Assembly (NCBI RefSeq): GCF_000468495.1
Contig: NC_022444.1
Coordinates: forward strand, 2,085,737-2,136,346
Reading direction: 5' to 3'
Length of the DNA: 50,610 nt
From: Megalodesulfovibrio gigas DSM 1382 = ATCC 19364
GTDB taxonomy: Bacteria > Desulfobacterota > Desulfovibrionia > Desulfovibrionales > Desulfovibrionaceae
Part shown: one piece after another, positions 20,057-28,729 of the stretch
Position numbering within the stretch: position 1 is the first letter of the stretch
Layout: the number at the start of each line of letters is the position of its first letter
The notes under the pieces: generated by a model
Told to the model about the DNA's origin: nothing
The model's input: only the letters and a program-made list of their open reading frames with translations
The model's database searches: none
Position numbers and translations under genes: made by a program

Positions 20057-20070
20057 CTTGGGGAAATCTG

Positions 20071-20118
20071 TGGTCGGGATGAGAGGATTTGAACCTCCGA
20101 CCCCCTGAACCCCATTCA
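20071..20118 (-). other. Attachment site: 3' part of tRNA-Pro(GGG)
   Basis: Read on the minus strand, the sequence runs from an anticodon loop ATGGGGT (anticodon GGG) through the variable loop and the T arm GGAGGTTCAAATCCTC to CATCCCGA and CCA. The 5' half is absent: no CGGGATG acceptor arm lies at the expected 76-base distance. A tRNA 3' end next to a tyrosine integrase is the classic att junction of an integrated element. The intact tRNA-Pro should lie at the other end of the element, outside this window. Confidence 0.85.
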
Positions 20119-20250
20119 TGGGGTCGTGCATCTACGCATGGAAATTGCTTGATATTTTTCCGCCAGAGTAGCTGTCTGCGGGCTTTTTTTCGCCTGAAAC
20201 AACCTACCAAACAGCCTACCAGCCCACACCCGCGCATCCAGAAAAAACAG

Positions 20251-21312
20251 CTACTTCACGCGATGGATGACAGCCTTCTGCTTCGGGCCCGGGAGCGCCG
20301 GTTTCTTGGCAATGGCCTGGGCCAGTTCACCATGCAGGAGGTGGCGATAGTGCTTCAGCGTTGTCTGAACCGTCGAATGCCCCAACAGCTTGGAGACCAA
20401 TGCCACGTCTGCCCCTTCCTTGATCATCACAGAGGCGAACAGGTGCCGGATGTCGTACATGCGAACAGGGTAGGGGATGCCGGCCCGTTCCACGGTGGAG
20501 GTCAGGCTGCGGCGAAATTTCTTCACGGGCTTGCCCTGGTATTCGATGACATGGGTGCACCTCGACCGCTGGCGCATGACCAGCAGCCGGGCGCGGAAGT
20601 CTTCCGTGATGGGCATCACCCTGTCGGCGCCTTCTGTCTTCGTGCCTGGGACGTGGATGGTCAGCCCGACAAAATCCACGTGCTCCCACCTGAGGGCCAG
20701 CAGCTCGGATTCCCCCGGGCGTGCGCCCAGTTCCCACATGACTTCCAGCGCCCACGCGAGGTGCTCCGGGGCATGCTCCTTGATGCGGGCCAGGTCTTCA
20801 AGCGTGAGCTGCAGGGGGCGCCGGTCCTCGCGGGCCTTCTTCCAGTGCGCCAGCGGTGATTTGCCGGTCAGCTCCTGCATGATCCCAAAGCGGAAGATGG
20901 CCTGAAGGTAGCTCAGATAGCGGTTGATGGTGGCGGGGCTGCGTCCTGGCCACGCGGCATTGACCAGGGCCAGCACGTCCGCATAGGCAAGGTCGTCCAC
21001 GGGCCGCGTGGCAAGGCGGGGCAACACCACACCGTTGAGCAGTTGCCCCAACTCCTTGCGCCAGCGCTCGCTTTTCCCCTGGCTCTTGGCGTGGTCCAGG
21101 TAAAGCTGGGCCAGCTCATCCAGGTGCATCCGTCCGCGGCGCTGGGGCTTGAGCGCGCCCTTGGCCTTGAGCAGCCGGATTTCCGCATCGCGCACCTTGG
21201 CACGCGTGCGCCCGGCCTCGCCCACGCCCGTGTACTCCTTCTCGGGGCTCTTCTGCCCGGGCAGGTAATACTGGACGAACCAGACGCCTTTCTTGGTTTG
21301 GTAGATGGGCAT
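20251..21312 (-). CDS. int: Tyrosine-family site-specific integrase
   Basis: The 353-residue protein (from MPIYQTKKG) inserts and excises the island at tRNA-Pro. It has an N-terminal arm-binding region, a SAM-like core-binding domain (about residues 63-160) and the catalytic domain with R198 (ARPGES), K225, R289-H290, H312 (LLGHS) and Y322 (KHYRH). The first position of the HxxRH box is tyrosine (YDIRH), a tolerated variant. Its 3' end faces the att site 130 bases away. The start is uncertain: ATG at 21324 is also possible, and neither has an ideal binding site. Confidence 0.95.
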   Translation of the reverse strand: MPIYQTKKGVWFVQYYLPGQKSPEKEYTGVGEAGRTRAKVRDAEIRLLKAKGALKPQRRGRMHLDELAQLYLDHAKSQGKSERWRKELGQLLNGVVLPRLATRPVDDLAYADVLALVNAAWPGRSPATINRYLSYLQAIFRFGIMQELTGKSPLAHWKKAREDRRPLQLTLEDLARIKEHAPEHLAWALEVMWELGARPGESELLALRWEHVDFVGLTIHVPGTKTEGADRVMPITEDFRARLLVMRQRSRCTHVIEYQGKPVKKFRRSLTSTVERAGIPYPVRMYDIRHLFASVMIKEGADVALVSKLLGHSTVQTTLKHYRHLLHGELAQAIAKKPALPGPKQKAVIHRVK

Positions 21313-21471
21313 AGGGATGAGCATACTCCAGGTGGAACGAGTGGACAATGAGAATGCGGGCCGTGGGGGGTGCCTGCCCTGCCTGGGGATTGTCTGTATT
21401 GGGGATTGCGGTTTGTTGCGGCTTCTGCCATTTCCTCTGAAACGGGAACCAGCAGTAGGTGAGGGATGTCG

Positions 21472-24315
21472 ATGGGGAACCAGCTCGAAGCCAAGTGCCC
21501 AGCCTCAATCTGGCGCAAGGATGTCACGGGCGACTTGAAAGTCGTGCTCAAGCATGTGGTGAAGGGGGCATTCAACATTGCCCGCCTGGATCCTGAAAAC
21601 ATTCTCACCCAGGGCACGGAAGCGCTCAAAGATTTCGGCCTGAAGGATTCGGCCGGGGAGTGCCTGCTCCAGTTTCTCCTTTCCGCCGCAACCATGGCGG
21701 CGCAGAAGTTGCTATTTGATACCCCTCGTCTGCAACATACTCCCCATGAAGCCCGTAGCGACCTGGCCACTGCCATGGCCGAAGCCATTGCCAAGGAGGC
21801 GGAACAACAGACCCTTGCAGTGGACCAGGCATTTCTCGAAACCCCGCGGGAGCATCTGCCATTCAGCGCGGTGCATACCGTCTTGCAGCCTTGGCTACAT
21901 GATCGTCTGGGGGACAAACTGGCCGCGGAGTGGACGGTCACGCGCTTTGCCGTCACCTTCGAAGCCATGTGGTTTGCTGTCTGTGCGAAGGATCTGGAGC
22001 GGTACACGACCATTCTCAAGGGCGTCGGGGTTTCAGAAAATGACATCGCCTCCAGGGCCACGCCGAACGCGCTTGCGTGGAACCGGTACAACGCCCTGCT
22101 GCAGCTGCAGCCCCGGCTGCCCATGATGGGTGAAGCCTTTGGGTTGGACGCCGTCTACATTTCGTTGCGGGGCTATTACGAGGGAAATGACACGGATAAC
22201 CAAAAACAGCAGCATGTGGTTTGGCTGGACAAATCCATTGATGCTTGGTTGGCATCTCCCAACATACGCGATGCCCTTCGCATCGTCTGCGGCGGTCCGG
22301 GAAGCGGCAAGTCCTCCTTCACCAAGATGCTGGCGGCGCGTCTGGCAACATCGTATGCCACCACTGGCTGGCGGGTGCTGTTTGTGCCATTGCATAGACT
22401 GCAGAACCTGGAACGATCTTTTGACAAGGCGCTCAGGGGCTATGTGCAGGCAGCCGAATTGCTGCCGTTCGACCCCTTGAACGAATCACGCGATCCCCTG
22501 CTGGTCATCCTGGACGGGCTTGATGAGCTGGCCATGGAAGATGGCACCCGTGGGGTCGAGGCTGCCAAGCTGTATGTTGCCAAGGTCATCAAGAGTTTGA
22601 AAGCATATAACTCACAGCGGGCACGGCTGAAGGTGTTGGTATCAGGTCGGGACCTGGTGGTTCAGGGTGCAACGCAGGAGCTGCGTCAGGCGAATATGGG
22701 GACGGACCAGTCCATGCTGCATGTCTTGCCATATGTAATCACCTCCAAAGATGTCCCCAACGCAGTGGATCCTGATGACCTGCGAGGCAAAGACCAGCGC
22801 ACGGTGTGGTGGGAGCACTACGGCAAGGCCACAGGTCGTGCGGCGACTGGCATGCCTGAGGAACTTGATACGGAAGGGCTCTTCGAAATGACCAGACGGC
22901 CATTGCTTGGCTATCTGGTCGCTCGCCTCCATGCCCGAACCCCCCTCAGCCAGGAGGAAAGCCGGGTCAGCATTTACGAAAAACTGCTTGCGGAAGTCCA
23001 CAGGCGGGATTGGGACGAGGGAGGGCCTGGGCATCCCTTGGACAAGGACTCTTTTTTCCAGGTGTTGGAGGAAGTTGCCGTGTGCGTCTGGCACAATGGC
23101 GCAGGCATCGCGACACTCAAGGACGTGGAAAAAAGGGTCTGCGGGAATTCCCAGTGCGTCAAGGCCTTGGAGACGATTGCCGATGGGGCAAAGAAACAGT
23201 CCCTTGGGACGATTTTGCTGGCATTCTATTTTCGGCACGGCCTTGGTGACACCTCCACCATCGAATTTACGCACAAGACCTTTTGGGAGTATTTGACAGC
23301 CAGAAGTATTGTGAGGACGTTCCGACAGATGCATGAAGAGAAAATGAACCTTGGTTCCGCAAAGTGGAACCCTCAAGCCTCCTTGGAAACGTGGATTGGG
23401 CTTTGCTGTGCCCAAAACATGGACCAAGATATGTATGATTATGTCAAGGAACTTGTCGCTGAGGAGCCTCAAAAAACACTGGTGAAGTGGCAAGAGCTGT
23501 GCGCTGCGCTCTTGAGCTATACGGTGGTTCATGGGATGCCCATGGGGGCTCGACCGGAGAGCCTATCTTTCAAGGCCCAGTGCCAGCAGGCTCGCAATGC
23601 AGAAATAGCGTTGCTGGCCATGCATTGTGCTTGTGCAACGAAGACGCAGCAGCGGACAGCGCTCCCATGGCCTGATGAACAAGGCTTCCACGCATGGTTG
23701 GCATGGCTTGAGCCAGTGTGGGGGACTGGTTTGACAGGTCGCCTACTGCAGGGATTGGTGCTTGAGGAACAGAACTTACAGGGGGAAAACCTCAACCATG
23801 CGGACCTCAGCCGTGCGGACCTCCGCGGTGCGGACCTCCGCCGTGCGACCCTCAGCGGTGCGGACCTCCGCGGTGCGGACCTCAACGGTGCGGCCCTCGG
23901 CCTTGCGGCCCTCGGCCTTGCGGACCTCGGCCTTGCGGCCCTCGGCTTTGCGGACCTCCGCGGTGCGGACCTCCGCCGTGCGAACTTCAACGGTGCGGAC
24001 CTCAGCGGTGCGGACCTCCGCGGTGCGGACCTCGGCCGTGCGGACCTCAGCGGTGCGGACCTCAGCGGTGCGGACCTCCGCCGTGCGACCCTCCACGATG
24101 CGATAGTTACTAATGCGTTGTTGAAGTACGCCAACGTCGAATGTGAGGCATTAGCCAAAGCATACTTTGACGACCCCGCCCTGAGTGAGGCCCTTGCCAT
24201 TGGCATAGACCTCGCTGAACTCCCCGAGTACCGCATCGGCAGCCCCACGTCGGAGCAGGTTGCGGCACTGGAAACGCTGGTGACGAAAACCAAGGCCGCC
24301 GAGGCCCAAAAATAA
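21472..24315 (+). CDS. NACHT-type NTPase with pentapeptide-repeat C-terminus
   Basis: The 947-residue protein has a helical N-terminal region (about 1-250, no match I know), a P-loop NTPase with Walker A GGPGSGKSS (K280) and Walker B LLVILDGLDELA (D348), a helical arm, and about 21 pentapeptide repeats of the ADLRG type (about 768-880) with a short helical cap. The DGLDE Walker B and the layout are those of NACHT/STAND proteins, many of which are anti-phage sensors; here the repeats take the place of the usual sensor repeats. The position beside the integrase fits island cargo. ATG at 21472 has AGGTGAG 8 bases upstream; ATG at 21466 is too close to it. Confidence 0.85.
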   Translation: MGNQLEAKCPASIWRKDVTGDLKVVLKHVVKGAFNIARLDPENILTQGTEALKDFGLKDSAGECLLQFLLSAATMAAQKLLFDTPRLQHTPHEARSDLATAMAEAIAKEAEQQTLAVDQAFLETPREHLPFSAVHTVLQPWLHDRLGDKLAAEWTVTRFAVTFEAMWFAVCAKDLERYTTILKGVGVSENDIASRATPNALAWNRYNALLQLQPRLPMMGEAFGLDAVYISLRGYYEGNDTDNQKQQHVVWLDKSIDAWLASPNIRDALRIVCGGPGSGKSSFTKMLAARLATSYATTGWRVLFVPLHRLQNLERSFDKALRGYVQAAELLPFDPLNESRDPLLVILDGLDELAMEDGTRGVEAAKLYVAKVIKSLKAYNSQRARLKVLVSGRDLVVQGATQELRQANMGTDQSMLHVLPYVITSKDVPNAVDPDDLRGKDQRTVWWEHYGKATGRAATGMPEELDTEGLFEMTRRPLLGYLVARLHARTPLSQEESRVSIYEKLLAEVHRRDWDEGGPGHPLDKDSFFQVLEEVAVCVWHNGAGIATLKDVEKRVCGNSQCVKALETIADGAKKQSLGTILLAFYFRHGLGDTSTIEFTHKTFWEYLTARSIVRTFRQMHEEKMNLGSAKWNPQASLETWIGLCCAQNMDQDMYDYVKELVAEEPQKTLVKWQELCAALLSYTVVHGMPMGARPESLSFKAQCQQARNAEIALLAMHCACATKTQQRTALPWPDEQGFHAWLAWLEPVWGTGLTGRLLQGLVLEEQNLQGENLNHADLSRADLRGADLRRATLSGADLRGADLNGAALGLAALGLADLGLAALGFADLRGADLRRANFNGADLSGADLRGADLGRADLSGADLSGADLRRATLHDAIVTNALLKYANVECEALAKAYFDDPALSEALAIGIDLAELPEYRIGSPTSEQVAALETLVTKTKAAEAQK
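23787..24095 (+). repeat. 15-bp tandem repeats coding for pentapeptides
   Basis: About 20 units related to GCGGACCTCCGCGGT are repeated in frame. They encode A-D/N-L-x-x pentapeptides, which form a square beta-helix. The units GGCCTTGCGGCCCTC (about 23898-23950) are a distinct sub-block. High DNA identity between units suggests recent expansion. Confidence 0.9.
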
Positions 24316-24319
24316 CCCC

Positions 24320-24547
24320 TCACACCTGCACCGGCTTCCATTCCATTGCCCTCGGCCGTCTGGCCGTGGGTGTGGGTTTGAAGTCTTCGGGGCGTTCCAT
24401 CCAGGCGTCCAGGTCGGCCAGGCGGTAGCGGGTTCGCTTGGGGCCGTAGCGGGGCAGGGGGTATTGCCGCAGCAGGGCGCCGAACTGGCTCTCGGAGTAG
24501 CCGCAATATTCGGCGGCCTCCTTGAGGTTGAGGTAGGGGCCCTGCAT
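24320..24547 (-). CDS. Excisionase/AlpA-like helix-turn-helix protein
   Basis: The 75-residue protein has the layout LNLKEAAEYCGYSESQFGALLRQ followed by PRYGPKRTRYRLADLDAWM, a MerR-like winged helix used by AlpA regulators and excisionases. Its likely jobs are control of the integrase or of the early operon. The ATG at 24547 overlaps the stop of the gene before it (ATGA). It is the last gene of the minus-strand early operon and converges with the NACHT gene, with 4 bases between the stops. Confidence 0.75.
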   Translation of the reverse strand: MQGPYLNLKEAAEYCGYSESQFGALLRQYPLPRYGPKRTRYRLADLDAWMERPEDFKPTPTARRPRAMEWKPVQV

Positions 24548-24816
24548 CAGCACCACCTGTCGGCCAGGGTCGTCGCACTGCCGGCAGCGCGGATGGCGTC
24601 CACGGCCTCGGTGCCGGCCGGGGTGAGCACCCAGCCGCAGCGGCCGCGGCAGGCCACACCCGCTACCAGTCCCCGGTCACTCAGGGCGTACAGGGTGCGC
24701 TCCACCTGACCGGGCGTGCGGCCCAGGGCGGCGGCGAGGGTTTCGGCCAGCGAGCACCCGGCCGCGTCGATCCCCGTCAGCACGTCTTCCTGGGGCGCGG
24801 AAAGGGGGCGGCTCAT
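24547..24816 (-). CDS. Small winged-helix-like protein
   Basis: The 89-residue product has a helix pattern compatible with a winged helix (LAETLAAALGRTPGQVERTL, then LYALSDRGLVAGVACRGRCG). It may be a regulator of the island. It overlaps its upstream neighbour by 4 bases and its downstream neighbour by 3. The DNA-binding role is inferred from pattern only. Confidence 0.6.
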   Translation of the reverse strand: MSRPLSAPQEDVLTGIDAAGCSLAETLAAALGRTPGQVERTLYALSDRGLVAGVACRGRCGWVLTPAGTEAVDAIRAAGSATTLADRWC

Positions 24817-25049
24817 TGCCGGGCGCCTCCGGCGTCGGTTTCTTCCTCCGAGTCGGCTTCTTGCAGGATATCAAATTTGGCCAGGAACTCCTGCAGCTCG
24901 CGCACAAAGGGGCCGGCTGCGGGGTCGCTGCAGGCCTGGTAGAGCACCATTTGCTGCCCATCCTGGGCGTTGGTGCAGTTGATGACGAGGTTGAAGGCAC
25001 GGTAGCGTTTGCCGTTTTTCCTGTTGCGGCAGATGGCGGGAAGGTTCAT
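24813..25049 (-). CDS. Small phage-type protein (DUF1653-like)
   Basis: The 78-residue protein has the pattern NGKRYRAFNLVINCTNAQDG, then QQMVLYQ, then PFVRELQEFLAKFD. This is the layout of small beta-rich proteins of the DUF1653 type found in phages and mobile elements; their function is unknown. GAGGAG lies 6 bases before the ATG at 25049. Its stop overlaps the start of the next gene. Confidence 0.65.
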   Translation of the reverse strand: MNLPAICRNRKNGKRYRAFNLVINCTNAQDGQQMVLYQACSDPAAGPFVRELQEFLAKFDILQEADSEEETDAGGARQ

Positions 25050-25192
25050 GGCGTGCTCCTCAGCCCGGACACGGTGCGGGCGGCTATTGGGGAATTGGTT
25101 GCGTCCCCACGCTGTATGGTGTTTCGCGATCCCTGGGCAACCTCGCTGCATGCGCGGCTGCGGTGGGGGCCGCGAGGCCCCGGTGTACGCTC

Positions 25193-26212
25193 CTAGGCGG
25201 TGGCTGTTTCGAGTGCGGCGGGATGGGCTTCGGCTTCTGCGGCTTCGGGGGCGTCCAGGTCTTCCATGGGCAGGAGGAAGCCCAGCTCCCGGGCGAGGGC
25301 TTCGGGCAGGGCGAGGCGGATTTCATCGCCCGGTTCCAGGGCCTGCAGGTCGCTGAAGACGAGGGCCTGTTCCTTGGCGATTTCGGCCTGGACGCCTTGG
25401 GCGGCGTCGTAGACGTAGAGGGTGCCGTCGGCCTCGTCGTCAAACTCCAGGGCAAAAAGCCGCCATCCGGGCGGGATGCCAGGGCCTTTCGAAGGCGCCG
25501 GGATGGCTGGCGGTGCGGGCGGGGCGTCGTCGTCCTTCATGCCCCCTGCCGGCTGGGGGATGCGACCGTTTTCCGGGATGGGCTTGCACTGCAGGGGGAA
25601 CTGGCGTTCCTCTTCCGTGAGGGGCCGGCGCTTGATGACTTCACGCGTCTCAATCTCCAGGAACTGCTTCTGGTTCAGGTCGAAGTTCCGGACCTCATAG
25701 CAGCGCAGGGTGCGCATTTCCTTGCCGCGCCTGATGCGGTGGGCCAGGGTGGTGGAGTCCTTTTCCACCACCTTGATGCGGCTGTTGAAGTGGTCCACAT
25801 GGCTCTTCTTCTCGGCCTCCAGGTCTTCGATGTGGACCACCAGCTTGGCCAGCTCCTGGCCCATGGCCTCCAGCTCGGCGCGGGTGAAGATGTGCTCCAC
25901 TTCCACGTCGGTGGTGCCTTCGAAGTGCAGGGTGTGGGGGCCGGCGTGGGGCTGGGGGTCATCTTCCCCGTCGCCGTCCGCGTCATGGGCTTCGCTGGCG
26001 TCGGCCTGTCTCGCCTGTCCCGCCTGTCCCGCCTGTCCCGCCTGTCCCGCCTGTCCCGCGTGTTCCGCGTGTTCCGCGTGTTCCGCGTCGGCCAGGGGCT
26101 CCAGCTCGGGGAAGGCCGGGGTTTCCTCGGCCTGGGCAACGTCCTGGGGATCATCCCAATACCCGACCGGGAAGCCGTCTTCGTCCAGCTCGCCTTCGGT
26201 CCAGCGGATCAC
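25193..26212 (-). CDS. Phage-type hypothetical protein with low-complexity repeat
   Basis: The 339-residue protein has an acidic N-terminus, a run of EHA and GQA triplets (about residues 44-70), a coiled-coil centre (ELAKLVVHIEDLEAEKKSHV, about 118-137) and a region TLRCYEVRNFDLNQKQFLEI seen in phage proteins of unknown role. The C-terminal part is acidic and alanine-rich. The ATG overlaps the stop of the gene before it by 4 bases (ATGA). A GGGGCC-GCGA-GGCCCC hairpin lies in the 143-base gap before the next gene (25166-25181). Confidence 0.7.
   Translation of the reverse strand: MIRWTEGELDEDGFPVGYWDDPQDVAQAEETPAFPELEPLADAEHAEHAEHAGQAGQAGQAGQAGQARQADASEAHDADGDGEDDPQPHAGPHTLHFEGTTDVEVEHIFTRAELEAMGQELAKLVVHIEDLEAEKKSHVDHFNSRIKVVEKDSTTLAHRIRRGKEMRTLRCYEVRNFDLNQKQFLEIETREVIKRRPLTEEERQFPLQCKPIPENGRIPQPAGGMKDDDAPPAPPAIPAPSKGPGIPPGWRLFALEFDDEADGTLYVYDAAQGVQAEIAKEQALVFSDLQALEPGDEIRLALPEALARELGFLLPMEDLDAPEAAEAEAHPAALETATA
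26004..26084. repeat. Nine-bp tandem repeat, nine units
   Basis: The units are one GCCTGTCTC, five GCCTGTCCC and three GCGTGTTCC in a row. They keep the frame of the overlapping gene and encode (EHA)3(GQA)5RQA. Such repeats change length easily by slippage. Confidence 0.95.
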
Positions 26213-26802
26213 ATGTCTCTGGTGGTGATGAAGAGGCCCTCCAGGTGCGTTGCAGGCTGGAGGCGCGCGTCATCATGGGCTGGGGCCGGATTGCCCGTAT
26301 CCTCCCAGGCCGGGCCGTCCAGGGAGTGAACCACGGGGGGCGGCAGGGCTTCGGCCTGCAAAGACACGTCCGCTGCCTCCAGCTGCAGGGCGTGCTCGGT
26401 CAGCGCCGGAAGGCCAGGGTCAGCCACATGCGCAGCTGCATCCACTGCAGCCACAGCCAGCGGCGCAGGCGCATCCTGAGGAGCTTCCAGAGCGGGGGCA
26501 TGGTGTTCGGCGGAGGCGGCAAGGGCATGGTCGGGTGTCTCCTGCAGCAAGGGTTCGGGGGTGTCGGTGCCGAGGGTGAAGCCGGCGAAGACGGCCAGGT
26601 CCTGGGGGATGGTCAGCAGGGCCCGGCTGTTGGGCGGCAGGGTCTGCAGCACCTCCAGGGGCGGGTTGATGGCCTCGATGTCTTCGAAGTCGATGACCGT
26701 GGGCATGTCGGCGGGAGCCTCGACAGGGCGGGCCAGGATATTGTGTTCCGTCACTTCGGATACGAGCACAGCGACACGAACAGCAGCGGTAGCGGCAGAC
26801 AT
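26209..26802 (-). CDS. Hypothetical protein of the early operon
   Basis: The 197-residue product has a compact N-terminal part (VAVLVSEVTEHNILARPVEA, then PPNSRALLTIPQDLAVFAGF) and a long alanine/proline-rich tail likely to be disordered. I do not recognise it. It overlaps the exonuclease gene before it and the next gene by 4 bases each, so it is part of the same translation-coupled operon. Confidence 0.65.
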   Translation of the reverse strand: MSAATAAVRVAVLVSEVTEHNILARPVEAPADMPTVIDFEDIEAINPPLEVLQTLPPNSRALLTIPQDLAVFAGFTLGTDTPEPLLQETPDHALAASAEHHAPALEAPQDAPAPLAVAAVDAAAHVADPGLPALTEHALQLEAADVSLQAEALPPPVVHSLDGPAWEDTGNPAPAHDDARLQPATHLEGLFITTRDM

Positions 26803-27578
26803 CACAGCACCTCCTCCGCTTCGGGGGTATGTTCGGGTTCCAGCATCTGCCGCACCCTGGGGGAGACCGGCTTCAGGCGGTTGTGCACGGCCCGGGTCAG
26901 GGCCACATCGTGGGCGCAGTAGTCGGCCAGTTCCTGCCGGCGGCCCTCCTTCCACATGCCCCAGACTTCGGAGCCGTGGGAGGTCTTGACGGGCAGGCCG
27001 AAGAAGGCGGCCAGGTCGTCCAATTTGACGAAGTCCTTCCACGCGCCGCCGCGGGCCATCTCCATGGTATCGTCGATGTTGCTCTTGTAGCGGTCGGCGT
27101 GCAGGTGTTCCGGCAGCCAGTAAAGGCCGTACTTCCAGGCGCGCAGCAGCAGGCGCGGGGCGTCGAAGCTGGCGAAGTTGTGGCCCACCCAGATGATCTT
27201 GGGATCCTCGAAGCGGCCCATGGCCTGCAGGTCCCGGACAAAGGCGGTCAGCACGGCGCGTTCGTCGATGCGGGGGTTGTCCGCCGGCGTCGGGGGTGGG
27301 GCGACCACGGTCTTGACCGGCCCGTCGTTGACCGCCCAGCCGATGCACACGATCTGGGCCTGGGCCAGATGCAGGGCCTGCTTGGCCCATTCGTCGTCCT
27401 TGCCGGCTTCCAGTTCGGCGCGCTTGGATTCGATGTATTCCTTAATGGCCTCGGGCTTTTTGTGGGTCTTGGGGACCTTGATGTTGTCCAGGTCCAGGAC
27501 CGGCGGGATGGGGCCGGGAATGGTTTCAATGTCCACGGTGACGTAGTGCTTGATGGTGGATCGATACAGCTCGGGCAT
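26802..27578 (-). CDS. DEDDy-type 3'-5' exonuclease
   Basis: The 258-residue protein resembles the PolB-related predicted exonucleases of phages. The acidic residues are D16 and E18 (VDIET), D139 (GHNFASFDAP) and D224 in Y220-x3-D224 (YCAHD), which makes it the DEDDy form. It would remove nucleotides from DNA 3' ends. The ATG overlaps the TAA of the upstream gene (TAATG). Next to a possible annealing protein, it could act in a recombination pair, but this pairing is inferred from context. Confidence 0.85.
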   Translation of the reverse strand: MPELYRSTIKHYVTVDIETIPGPIPPVLDLDNIKVPKTHKKPEAIKEYIESKRAELEAGKDDEWAKQALHLAQAQIVCIGWAVNDGPVKTVVAPPPTPADNPRIDERAVLTAFVRDLQAMGRFEDPKIIWVGHNFASFDAPRLLLRAWKYGLYWLPEHLHADRYKSNIDDTMEMARGGAWKDFVKLDDLAAFFGLPVKTSHGSEVWGMWKEGRRQELADYCAHDVALTRAVHNRLKPVSPRVRQMLEPEHTPEAEEVL

Positions 27579-28729
27579 TACGCGGCCTCCTCGGCGTGGT
27601 GGGTGTGTTCCTGGTGCGTGTTGGGCGGCGGGATGTATTCGGGGTCTCCGGCGTCTCCGGGCTCTGGGGTGCGTTTGGCCTCGGCGGCCTGGAGCCTGGC
27701 GCGGGCCTGGGAAAAGTAGCGGCAGATGGCCGAAGTGTCGGGATGGCCCTGGATGGAGTGACCATGCCGCTTCCACAGGGCCAGGATGTCCGATTCGGTG
27801 CGGCAGGCGTCGATGTCGTCGTAGATGGTGGCCAGGGGATCGGCCGTGGAATTGGCCGCGGGCTCGACCTGCCGGGCTTCCTGCCGGGCCTCCTGGCGAG
27901 GAGACGGCTGCCGATCCTGCCGGCGCTGGCTGCCCCTGGAGGCGTTGCCGCCCGCGGGGGCGCTATGGGGCTGGCGGGCCGCGCCCTGACGCGCGGGAGG
28001 CTGGGGATCGTCGTAGGCCCCGTGGCCCCCGCCCATGGCCTCGGGGTCTTCGTCCAGGTCCTGGGCGAACATGTCGCTGGCCGCGGTGGCCGTGATCACG
28101 GCGTCCACCAGGGAGCGCTTCTTGGCCATCTTGAGGACGGTGTTCCAGACGTCGGCCGGGTCCGGGTTTTCCACGCGGCCCACCTGCTGGCCGGTGATAA
28201 GCGGGTCCTTGTCCTGGAACTTGGCCCCACAGCCGCCCTTGTTTTTGAAACAGACCCAGCCGCCGCCGTACTCTTCCCTTCCCTTGATGATGGCCGCGGC
28301 GCCGCACTTGGGGCATTGCCGCTCGCCCTTGCGCCAGCGGTACTTGCTTTCCATGGTGGAGCAGGTGCCCAGGCCCTGGCCGATGAACTCGCCCGCGGGC
28401 GAGGCCAGGGTGGTGACGATCTGGTATTCCCGGTGCCCGCCGCCCAGGTCCCGTTCCTGGATCTGGAAACTGGGGCTGAATCGGAACAGCAGGTTCAGGG
28501 CTTCGGCGCCGGCCTTGAGCAGGACCATGCGCTGCTTCTTGGACCCGTCGCGGCCTTCGAAGATGCTGTCGTAATGTTCGCCCTTGCGCATCACCTGGCC
28601 CATGGCTTCCTGGATGACGCGCTTTTGGGCGACAATGGCCTCGGCCGAGGCCGGGGCGTAGACGGCAGGCATGGGCACGGCGTCGTTGCGCACTGCCAAG
28701 TCTGTACGAGATTCGGCAGGCGTGGTCAT
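27578..28729 (-). CDS. Phage-type DNA-binding protein with zinc ribbon, possible annealing protein
   Basis: The 383-residue protein has an N-terminal alpha/beta region (VMRKGEHYDSIFEGRDGSKK, VLLKAGAEALNLLFRF), a zinc-ribbon-like insert C139-x2-C142...C160-x6-C167, and the block VWNTVLKMAKKRSLVDAVIT. That block and the domain order resemble phage single-strand annealing or replication proteins. The C-terminal third is polar and repetitive (PSPRQEARQEARQVEP). It sits directly upstream of a DEDDy exonuclease gene. The annealing role is an inference; the zinc site and phage origin are better supported. Confidence 0.65.
   Translation of the reverse strand: MTTPAESRTDLAVRNDAVPMPAVYAPASAEAIVAQKRVIQEAMGQVMRKGEHYDSIFEGRDGSKKQRMVLLKAGAEALNLLFRFSPSFQIQERDLGGGHREYQIVTTLASPAGEFIGQGLGTCSTMESKYRWRKGERQCPKCGAAAIIKGREEYGGGWVCFKNKGGCGAKFQDKDPLITGQQVGRVENPDPADVWNTVLKMAKKRSLVDAVITATAASDMFAQDLDEDPEAMGGGHGAYDDPQPPARQGAARQPHSAPAGGNASRGSQRRQDRQPSPRQEARQEARQVEPAANSTADPLATIYDDIDACRTESDILALWKRHGHSIQGHPDTSAICRYFSQARARLQAAEAKRTPEPGDAGDPEYIPPPNTHQEHTHHAEEAA

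Noticed and set aside
23787-24095. CRISPR-like array of short repeats
   Set aside because: The 15-bp units are contiguous without spacers, keep the reading frame and encode pentapeptide repeats.
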